Of a DNA stretch of 6,683 bases, positions 1 through 4,683 are shown piece by piece. Numbering within the stretch: position 1 is the first letter of the stretch; each line of letters begins with the position of its first letter. The stretch comes from Chloroflexota bacterium. GTDB lineage: Bacteria > Chloroflexota > UBA4733. The translations under genes were made by a program, and so were the position numbers. The DNA lies in contig JANWJO010000085.1 of the NCBI GenBank assembly GCA_025449435.1, positions 1-6,683 on the forward strand, written 5' to 3'. The notes under the pieces were generated by a model that was not told where the DNA came from, ran no database searches, and was given only the letters and a program-made list of their open reading frames with translations.

Positions 1-2
1 AG

Positions 3-71
3 CAACTGGCGCAGTTGCTCACCCAGCGCGGCGTGCTGCTGAACGGTAGCGCCGATAGCAAAGCCACGTAA
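3..71 (+). CDS. C-terminal end of an unidentified gene entering from the left (partial)
   Basis: An open frame runs from the window edge to a TAA at 69-71 and gives 22 residues (QLAQLLTQRGVLLNGSADSK, then AT). Codon third positions are mostly G or C, as in the other genes here, and the frame ends just before a strong inverted repeat, which fits the 3' end of a real gene. The peptide looks like an amphipathic helix followed by a short polar tail. It is too short to assign to a family. It converges on the cupin gene, with only 14 bp between the two stop codons. Confidence 0.5.
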   Translation, partial: QLAQLLTQRGVLLNGSADSKAT

Positions 72-74
72 ACA

Positions 75-128
75 AACCCCACCCCCTACCGCGCCAGGTG
101 CCCTCCGGATGCGGTAGGGGGTGGGGTT
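75..128. terminator. Bidirectional terminator-like hairpin between convergent genes
   Basis: The arms 75-92 and 111-128 are perfect reverse complements over 18 bp, with an 18-nt loop. The stem is very GC-rich. Read on the minus strand it is followed by a T-rich stretch (TTTGTTTA, 77-70). Read on the plus strand the following tract is weaker (TTGTCTTGT, 127-135). It lies exactly where the left-edge gene and the cupin gene converge, so it probably ends both transcripts. The minus-strand cupin stop codon (86-88) lies inside one arm and the other arm is cupin coding sequence, so the last cupin codons double as terminator. The structure is seen directly; the function is inferred. Confidence 0.75.
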
Positions 129-550
129 GTCTTGTGACCATCCAGCTCCGGCAGCAGCACCACGCTCTCTTGCTCGTTGGGGTCGGTGCGCGCAACCACG
201 GCGGTGCACGGCTCGCTGACGCTCAAGTTGGCGGGCAAGTGCGGCACTCCCGCCGGGATGTACAAGAAGTCACCAGCTTTCATGCGCACTTCCTGGCGTA
301 ATCCGTCACCCCACCACATCACGGCTTCGCCACTCAACACGTAAATGGCCGTCTCGTGGTTGCGGTGGTAGTGCGCCTTGGCACGGCCACCCGGCGGTAT
401 TGACAGCGTGTGCATGCACAACCCAGTGGAGGCTGCTGTTTGCGCCGAGATGCCCGGGAAGTATTGCAATCCCTGTGCGGCGTGGTACCCAGCTTGCTGG
501 GCTATCACCACACAGGCTGGTCCGGCTGCTGGCGCCGCATCATCGCTCAC
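86..550 (-). CDS. Single-domain cupin (RmlC-like) protein, function unassigned
   Basis: A 154-residue one-domain cupin. Cupin motif 1 spans about residues 54-74 (GGRAKAHYHRNHE then SG), giving metal ligands His60, His62 and Glu66. Motif 2 spans 93-108 (GDFLYIPAGVPHLPAN) with the fourth ligand His104. All four ligands of the usual 3-His/1-Glu site are present, so it probably binds a metal in the cytoplasm; no signal peptide is visible. The later segment RTDPNEQESVVLLPEL is a conserved ending in many uncharacterised cupins. The start is a GTG at 548-550, preceded by AGGAG with 6-nt spacing. The gene lies 46 bp downstream of the secreted-protein gene on the same strand, so co-transcription is likely. 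Small cupins serve as isomerases, dioxygenases or sensors, and the sequence does not decide between these. The last residues (about 141-154) are coded by terminator hairpin DNA. Confidence 0.88.
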   Translation of the reverse strand: MSDDAAPAAGPACVVIAQQAGYHAAQGLQYFPGISAQTAASTGLCMHTLSIPPGGRAKAHYHRNHETAIYVLSGEAVMWWGDGLRQEVRMKAGDFLYIPAGVPHLPANLSVSEPCTAVVARTDPNEQESVVLLPELDGHKTTPPPTASGGHLAR

Positions 551-596
551 ACTGCGCTCCTATCCATCCCTCGCTCTGGACGGCTAGCCTACCCGA

Positions 597-1889
597 TCAG
601 GCGAGCGGAATCGCGAAATCACCGTCAGCGCCGCAGCCAGAGATGACCATAACGGCCCCTTGTTTGCTCACGCCTGCGCAGACGTACGTGGTCACCGGCA
701 AGCCGGTGCGCGGTGGCACGGTATAGGGTTGGACCACATCAACCACCCTACACTGCCCGCTGGCAGAAGCAATGCTAAACGTGCGCGTGAACCCTGTATC
801 TACCCCCATCGTCACCATCGTCAGCGAGGCCGCCGAGCAGGTGACAAACGCGTTGTAGAAGCAGTTGGCGGCGGAGATGCCGGTAGCGCCATTGGTAAGC
901 GCTGGACCCGCGCCACCGAAGTTGACCGTGCCACAACTGCCGCCCACCGGTGGCAGGATCGGCGGCTCCGGCACAAACGCCGAGGTGAGGTTGGTGTTGG
1001 GAAGTTCATCCGGCCGCGCCACCCAGTTGGGCATGCTCGGCGCGTACTGCGCAAAGTAGGTACTGTTCGCCGACTCGCTCGCCAGATCGACCGGAATGCC
1101 GGTGTTGGTGATGATCGACTTGAAGTAGTCTCCAAACAGCACGCCCTGGGTACATGTGCAACTGGTGTCGAACATCATGATGCCGCGTTGCCAGCGCAGG
1201 TACACAAAGCCATGGTTCGCCGGGTCGTAGGCCGGCTCACTGGTGGGCAAGCCCCATATCTCCAGTTGAATCAGCGGCAACAACGCTTGCACTTGCGCGC
1301 TGGCGGGCGGCTGGCCGGGGAAGGCTGCCTCCGGCGTCACCGTTTGGTTATAGCCCACCGCGAAGTTGACCGGCAAGCCGTTCCAGGAGTTCGGTGCATG
1401 CTCGCGCACAAAGGCGATGGCGTCCGAAGCATAGTTAGGGTCGCTCGGGCTGGGCGCCTGCGCCACCAATACCGGGTCGGGCGACGGGAAAGTCGAGAAG
1501 TTGAACGACGTGTACGGCATGAGGCCGGAGTCGAGCAGGTTTAACAGGTGTACGCTGCCGTCGCTCCACAGTTGCATCACCTGACGCTGGAAGAACTGTG
1601 TTGGCAAACCCAGGAAGGTGATGGTCCGGCTGACTGGATAGCCGAAGGTCGGCAAACCGCCACGGCGTATGAAATAGTTCCAGAAGGCGTCCTGATCGAT
1701 GGCGTAGCCGGTTTGCACAAAGTAGCGGTTGCCCACCGGTAGCGGCGGGCACGCCTGGCCCTCCCGGCAGGGAACCACCACCTGCCCCACTGCAGAGGTG
1801 GGCACGGCGCTGGCGGAGGCGGGCGCTGCGAGCAGCAAAGCAGTACACAAGGCCACGAGCACGAGTGGGAGGCGCTGCCAAGCCGGCAT
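597..1889 (-). CDS. Secreted Chloroflexota-type protein with cysteine-rich C-terminal domain
   Basis: About 430 residues from the second ATG. An N-terminal signal peptide (residues 1-28, hydrophobic core LPLVLVALCTALLLAA, likely cut after ASA) sends it out of the cell; there is no lipobox or later membrane segment. Residues about 55-300 form a region I associate with Chloroflexota exoproteins: YFVQTGYAIDQDAFWNYF, GGLPTFGYPVSRT (LGFP-repeat-like), FFQRQVMQLWSDGSVHLLNL, then GFVYLRWQRGIMMFD and LFGDYFKSII. After a Pro-rich linker (about 307-316), residues about 317-430 form a compact domain with six cysteines (319, 343, 352 region, 380, 404, 419) that could make disulfides. No catalytic motif is recognised, and the function is unknown. 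An upstream ATG at 1893-1895 would add two residues, but only 1 nt separates it from AAAGGAG; the ATG at 1887-1889 has 7-nt spacing and is preferred. It sits 95 bp downstream of thiO and may share that transcript or have its own control. Confidence 0.82.
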   Translation of the reverse strand: MPAWQRLPLVLVALCTALLLAAPASASAVPTSAVGQVVVPCREGQACPPLPVGNRYFVQTGYAIDQDAFWNYFIRRGGLPTFGYPVSRTITFLGLPTQFFQRQVMQLWSDGSVHLLNLLDSGLMPYTSFNFSTFPSPDPVLVAQAPSPSDPNYASDAIAFVREHAPNSWNGLPVNFAVGYNQTVTPEAAFPGQPPASAQVQALLPLIQLEIWGLPTSEPAYDPANHGFVYLRWQRGIMMFDTSCTCTQGVLFGDYFKSIITNTGIPVDLASESANSTYFAQYAPSMPNWVARPDELPNTNLTSAFVPEPPILPPVGGSCGTVNFGGAGPALTNGATGISAANCFYNAFVTCSAASLTMVTMGVDTGFTRTFSIASASGQCRVVDVVQPYTVPPRTGLPVTTYVCAGVSKQGAVMVISGCGADGDFAIPLA

Positions 1890-1896
1890 GGTCATG

Positions 1897-1903
1897 CTCC
1901 TTT
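1897..1903 (-). promoter_or_regulatory. Shine-Dalgarno site that selects the start of the secreted-protein gene
   Basis: AAAGGAG on the minus strand is followed by two in-frame ATG codons (1893-1895 and 1887-1889). Spacing is 1 nt to the first and 7 nt to the second, so the ribosome should use the second. The protein would then begin MPAWQRLP rather than MTMPAW. Confidence 0.65.
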
Positions 1904-1918
1904 CGCGGATAGACAGCC

Positions 1919-1955
1919 ATTGGGCATGGAACGCAACTAGTGCCCAATAAGTTCC
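1919..1955. repeat. Overlapping inverted repeats upstream of the secreted-protein gene
   Basis: ATTGGGCA (1919-1926) and TGCCCAAT (1941-1948) are perfect 8-bp reverse complements whose centres lie 22 bp apart, about two helical turns. A second pair, GGAAC (1928-1932) and GTTCC (1951-1955), is interleaved with the first. As DNA this could be an operator for a dimeric regulator. As RNA it offers two mutually exclusive hairpins about 16-28 nt ahead of the Shine-Dalgarno site. No U-tract follows on the minus strand, so it is not a good terminator for thiO. The role is unproven. Confidence 0.4.
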
Positions 1956-1984
1956 CGTGTAGACGCGGACGCCGTGTGATTCCC

Positions 1985-3133
1985 TCAGTTGACAAAACGG
2001 GCTGGCGAATAAGGGGTAACATCAAACGGCGCTGGCTTACCCTGGATGGCTGCCGCGATCACTTTGCCGGTGAGCGGACCCAGCAACACGCCGTTGCGAA
2101 AATGCGCAGTGGCCACAAACAATCCCGACCACCCGGGCACCGCGCCGATAACCGGTAAGCGGTCCGCCGTGGCCGGGCGCAAGCCAGCCCACTGCCTCAA
2201 CACCGGCAAGCGGCCCAGCGCTGGCATCACCGTGGTGGCCTCGGTCGCGAGTTGCGCCAGACCGGACAGCGTGGGGCGCGTGTCGTAGCCCGCACGCTCT
2301 TCGGTAGCTCCCACGATTACTTCGCCGTCGCTTTTGGGAGCGATGTAGCAGTGACCCGCCCACGTCACGTGGCGTGGCGCTATGCCCACCGAGCCCAGTG
2401 ACAGGATCTGGCCCTTGATCGGTTCCACCGCTACCGGCAACACCGGGGCCAGCAAGGGCGAACTCCAGGCACCGGCCGCTAGCACCACGGTGCCCGCCGC
2501 GATATCACCACCGGGAATGCGCACACCGGTGACGCGCGACCCGGCGTGCAACAGTTCGATGACCGGCGTGCCTTCCACAATATCCGCGCCAGCACGCGCC
2601 GCGGTGGCGGCCAGCGCTTGTACCAACCTGGGCGGGCGTGTCTGGCTCTCTTCCGGGAGCCACAGCGCACCAACCAGCAGTTTGCCCGCCGCACCAGCAA
2701 ACAGCGGCTCGCGCCGCGCCACTTCGTCTGGTTCCAGCCACTCGACTTTGAGGCCGCGCTGCAGTTGCCAGCTCACGCGGCCACGCAAGTCGGCTGCCTC
2801 GCGCTCCTCCAGTGCCACGCGCAACACGCCCGACGCGCGATATTCGACGTCCATCCCCAGTTCGTCGAGCAACTGCGCGCTCAGGGGCGCGTGTTCCGCC
2901 CGCCCGGCCAGGCCGAACTGAAAGAAGTCGTCGGGTTGAAACGCCTCCACTTGCGGCGCGAGCAACCCTGCCGCTGCCGACGATGCCCCGGCTCCAATGC
3001 GTTCCCGTTCGACCAGCATCACGCGCAAGCCAGCCTTAGTGCAGGCATAGGCGGCGGCACAGCCGATGACGCCTCCACCTACGATCAAGACATCCGGTGA
3101 TGCACCCACCGCGCCGTGTCCACGTGCTGTCAT
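1985..3133 (-). CDS. thiO: Glycine oxidase ThiO, FAD-dependent
   Basis: ThiO oxidises glycine with O2 to dehydroglycine (iminoacetate), which ThiG uses to build the thiazole of thiamine; it is a soluble DAO-family flavoenzyme. Counting from the ATG at 3131-3133 (382 residues), the FAD dinucleotide motif is DVLIVGGGVIG (14-24), followed by VERERIGAGASSAAAGLLAP, typical of ThiO. Near the C-terminus come GLRPATADRLPVIG (about 317-330), whose Arg319 matches the substrate-carboxylate Arg of the family, and HFRNGVLLGP (about 344-353), which closes the flavin site. Length is normal for the family. A GTG at 3140-3142 overlaps the thiSG stop (GTGA) and would add three residues. GGGAGG lies 2 nt from the GTG and 11 nt from the ATG, so neither spacing is ideal; I prefer the ATG. 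The gene directly follows thiSG and is surely translated from the same riboswitch-controlled mRNA. No membrane segment or signal peptide is seen. Confidence 0.92.
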   Translation of the reverse strand: MTARGHGAVGASPDVLIVGGGVIGCAAAYACTKAGLRVMLVERERIGAGASSAAAGLLAPQVEAFQPDDFFQFGLAGRAEHAPLSAQLLDELGMDVEYRASGVLRVALEEREAADLRGRVSWQLQRGLKVEWLEPDEVARREPLFAGAAGKLLVGALWLPEESQTRPPRLVQALAATAARAGADIVEGTPVIELLHAGSRVTGVRIPGGDIAAGTVVLAAGAWSSPLLAPVLPVAVEPIKGQILSLGSVGIAPRHVTWAGHCYIAPKSDGEVIVGATEERAGYDTRPTLSGLAQLATEATTVMPALGRLPVLRQWAGLRPATADRLPVIGAVPGWSGLFVATAHFRNGVLLGPLTGKVIAAAIQGKPAPFDVTPYSPARFVN

Positions 3134-3138
3134 CGAAG

Positions 3139-4281
3139 TCACGACCTCCCTGTCTTCCCCCCCTGGCGGGGGGGACTGGCTGCCGGAATCGCGCAGACTT
3201 CGTGCTTACTCCCCGCCCCGGGGACCGGGGACGGGTGCCCCTTGGGCGCGGGAGTGGGGCGCGGCGCTGCCACCACACCCTCCAGCGGGCTCGACGCCAC
3301 GGCGTGATCCAGCCGCGCCATGCGGCCCGCCCGGTAGGCGAGCCGGCCCGCCTCCACCGCCAGGCGCATCGCCCGCGCCATGGCCACCGGGTCGCCAGCG
3401 CGCGAAATGGCGGTGTTCACCAGGCAAGCCGACGCACCCAACTCCAGCGCCAGCGCAGCGTCAGAAGTCGTGCCGATGCCGGCATCTACTACCACCGGCA
3501 CGCGCACACGGTCGGCGATGTGCCGGATGCTTGTGGGGTCTTGCAGTCCCTGGCCCGAGCCGATCATGGAAGCCAGCGGCATCACGGCAGCCGCCCCGGC
3601 TGCTTCCAACCTCAGGGCCGCCACCAAGTCGAGGCTGGTGTAGGGCAGCACCACAAAGCCATCACGCACCAGTTGCTGGCAGGCCTCGATGGTGCCTGTC
3701 ACATCGGGCCATAAGGCGCGTTCATCACCGATGACTTCGAGCTTGATCCAGTTGGTGCCGGTGGCTTCTCGGGCTAGGTGCGCCATATACACGGCCTGCC
3801 TCACCGTCGTAGCGCCGGCGGTGTTGGGTAACAAGCGATAGCGCGTGAGGTCGAGTTCCTCCTGCAAACCGCCATCGGCATTCTGACCATCGAGACCCAT
3901 CGCGCGGATCGACACTGTAACCAGTTCCGTGGCTGATGCGATCAGCGCTTCGCGCAGCACCTGTGGCGAGGGGAACCTCCCCGTACCCAGGAATAGCCGC
4001 GAGGTGAGCGTGTGACCTGCGATCACCAGTGGGTCGGGCTCGCTCAGTACGCTGGTAAACGCGCCGCCGGCTACAGCGCGAACGATGTCTACCGTATCGC
4101 CGTCGCGCACCATCACCTCATCCCAATGGCTGCGCGGGATCACCTCACCGTTGACCGCAACGGCCACACGGGCGTCACCATACCCTTGCGCCACTAGCAA
4201 GGCAGGGATGGCCAGTTCACATTCGAGCACAACCGAGCGGCGGTTGAGCGTGATGGCAGGCAGGGTTGCGGCGTCTGGCAT
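3139..4281 (-). CDS. thiG: ThiS-ThiG fusion: sulfur carrier protein plus thiazole synthase
   Basis: A 380-residue fusion. Residues about 8-73 are a ThiS beta-grasp domain (VNGEVIPRSHWDE, VRDGDTVDIVRAVAGG) ending in the Gly-Gly that normally carries the thiocarboxylate. Residues about 84-338 are ThiG, which condenses deoxyxylulose 5-phosphate, dehydroglycine and ThiS-bound sulfur into thiazole phosphate: LFLGTGRFPS, LLPNTAGATT, NWIKLEVIGD with Lys180 as the likely Schiff-base lysine, LPYTSLDL, MPLASMIGSGQGL, VVVDAGIGTTSDAA, and the usual end VASSPLEG (328-335). A 40-residue Pro/Gly/Arg-rich tail follows that ThiG does not need, coded by palindromic GC-rich DNA. The start is the ATG at 4279-4281, with GGAGG 6 nt upstream. 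The open frame extends to 4356, but the extra residues lie in the leader. It is first in the operon with thiO and is controlled by a TPP riboswitch. ThiS-ThiG fusions are known as a protein class, but the internal Gly-Gly must be reconciled with sulfur loading. Confidence 0.93.
   Translation of the reverse strand: MPDAATLPAITLNRRSVVLECELAIPALLVAQGYGDARVAVAVNGEVIPRSHWDEVMVRDGDTVDIVRAVAGGAFTSVLSEPDPLVIAGHTLTSRLFLGTGRFPSPQVLREALIASATELVTVSIRAMGLDGQNADGGLQEELDLTRYRLLPNTAGATTVRQAVYMAHLAREATGTNWIKLEVIGDERALWPDVTGTIEACQQLVRDGFVVLPYTSLDLVAALRLEAAGAAAVMPLASMIGSGQGLQDPTSIRHIADRVRVPVVVDAGIGTTSDAALALELGASACLVNTAISRAGDPVAMARAMRLAVEAGRLAYRAGRMARLDHAVASSPLEGVVAAPRPTPAPKGHPSPVPGAGSKHEVCAIPAASPPRQGGKTGRS
3156..3231. 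repeat. GC-rich palindromic DNA inside the 3' end of thiSG
   Basis: Two inverted repeats lie close together. The first is a run of seven C (3157-3163), a TGGC loop and seven G (3168-3174), extended by one T-A pair (3156/3175). The second is TCCCCG (3210-3215) with CGGGGA (3226-3231), enclosing the palindrome CCCCGGGG (3216-3223). The stretch between them is unstructured. The region falls after the natural end of ThiG and codes for its unusual tail, then runs up to the thiO ribosome-binding site. It resembles the dispersed palindromic intergenic repeats of Chloroflexota genomes, but only one copy is in view, so this identity is inferred. Confidence 0.5.
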
Positions 4282-4287
4282 GGGTGG

Positions 4288-4322
4288 CCTCCAACGTGCT
4301 GGCGATCGCGATGCGCTGGAGG
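4288..4322 (-). promoter_or_regulatory. Possible Shine-Dalgarno-sequestering hairpin of the TPP riboswitch
   Basis: On the minus strand the thiSG Shine-Dalgarno region TGGAGG (4288-4293) is exactly complementary to CCTCCA (4317-4322), with a 23-nt loop that includes the palindrome GCGATCGC. A hairpin here would hide the ribosome-binding site. No hairpin followed by a U-run is seen between the aptamer and the start codon, which argues for control of translation rather than termination. The pairing is seen; its switching by TPP is inferred. Confidence 0.45.
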
Positions 4323-4397
4323 AGATGGCTGGCCTCGATCGGACCGTCACCGGCATGCTGCAGCGGTGCAGTAGCGGTGGCTGGTCAACCTGGCCGC

Positions 4398-4491
4398 GAC
4401 ACGCATCCCCACGCCGGCACTACCCGGATCGGGTCCAAAGGGTAGGTGGTAACGCGCCACCTTCTCAGCCTGCTGGCACCCCCTGCGCACC
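4398..4491 (-). promoter_or_regulatory. TPP riboswitch (THI element) controlling thiSG-thiO
   Basis: Read on the minus strand this matches the thiamine pyrophosphate aptamer in order. P1 is GGTGCGCA (4484-4491) with TGCGTGTC (4398-4405), 8 pairs of which three are G-U. P2 is GGGT (4478-4481) with ACCC (4440-4443). P3 is a short GCC-AGCA-GGC stem. The signature GGCTGAGA follows (4463-4470), then the optional P3a hairpin GGTGG/CCACC (4445-4461). The second sensor arm is CCCTTTGGACCCGATCCGGG followed by TAGTGCCGGCG and GGGGA. The conserved CTGAGA, CCTTTGGA and GAT-CCGG-GTAGTG-CCGG elements are what bind the pyrimidine and the pyrophosphate. The aptamer starts about 11 nt after the predicted transcription start and ends 116 nt before the thiSG ATG. 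High TPP should lower expression of the thiazole genes. Confidence 0.95.
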
Positions 4492-4508
4492 TATCGAATT
4501 GTAGGTGC

Positions 4509-4514
4509 ATTATA
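4509..4514 (-). promoter_or_regulatory. -10 box of the riboswitch/thiSG promoter
   Basis: A perfect TATAAT on the minus strand, striking in this GC-rich region. Transcription should begin near 4502, just ahead of the TPP aptamer, giving a leader of about 220 nt. No good -35 hexamer is seen 16-18 bp upstream, so the promoter may rely on the strong -10 or on an activator. Confidence 0.7.
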
Positions 4515-4608
4515 CAGCCTTGCCGGGCAGCCAGGCCACTGGACCCAAGGCCGGTGTTGGCCGCTTCTCCGCCAGGTACTTGCTACCCATCTGGCTGTAC
4601 CTCTGGGA

Positions 4609-4636
4609 TTGACAGCCGTACGGCACCCGCTACGCT
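4609..4636 (+). promoter_or_regulatory. Promoter of the MFS transporter gene
   Basis: A perfect -35 hexamer TTGACA (4609-4614), a 16-bp spacer and TACGCT (4631-4636), which keeps the key T, A and last T of a -10 box. The predicted start near 4643 leaves a leader of about 40 nt before the ATG at 4684. The TTG of this -35 box also opens the longest reading frame of the transporter, which explains that spurious early start. Confidence 0.5.
4615..4624. promoter_or_regulatory. Palindrome in the promoter spacer, possible operator
   Basis: GCCGTACGGC is a perfect 10-bp palindrome sitting exactly between the -35 and -10 boxes of the transporter promoter, where a bound repressor would block RNA polymerase. 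Such palindromes arise fairly often by chance in GC-rich DNA, so only the position makes it notable. Confidence 0.3.
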
Positions 4637-4683
4637 TAGCCTGCAGTAGCGCCCAGAGATGCGGTAGCAAGGGTGTACACCAT

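Noticed and set aside
75..128. G-quadruplex in the G-rich arm of the hairpin
   Set aside because: Only two G-runs of three or more are present in the arm, so a stable four-run quadruplex is not supported; the perfect inverted repeat explains the composition.
660..1544. A 294-codon open frame on the plus strand
   Set aside because: It lies antisense to the secreted-protein gene, is rich in Arg, His and Gly with no recognisable domain, and has no ribosome-binding site; it is a shadow of GC-rich coding DNA.
2382..2921. A 179-codon Ser/Pro/Ala-rich open frame on the plus strand, plus a 184-codon one at 2546-3100
   Set aside because: Both are antisense to thiO, whose FAD and substrate motifs are unmistakable, and neither has motifs of its own.
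3066..3734. A 222-codon plus-strand frame rich in Pro and Arg
   Set aside because: It is antisense to the ThiG domain and the palindromic tail; its composition follows from GC-rich codons read backwards.
4282..4356. A 25-residue N-terminal extension of ThiS-ThiG
   Set aside because: The extension lies in the riboswitch expression platform. The ATG at 4279-4281 has an ideal GGAGG site 6 nt upstream and is followed shortly by the ThiS fold.
4282..4397. A Rho-independent terminator as the riboswitch expression platform
   Set aside because: No GC-rich hairpin followed by a U-run is visible on the minus strand in this interval.
4085..4504. A 139-codon open frame on the plus strand
   Set aside because: It runs antisense through the TPP aptamer and the ThiS domain, both of which explain the sequence better.
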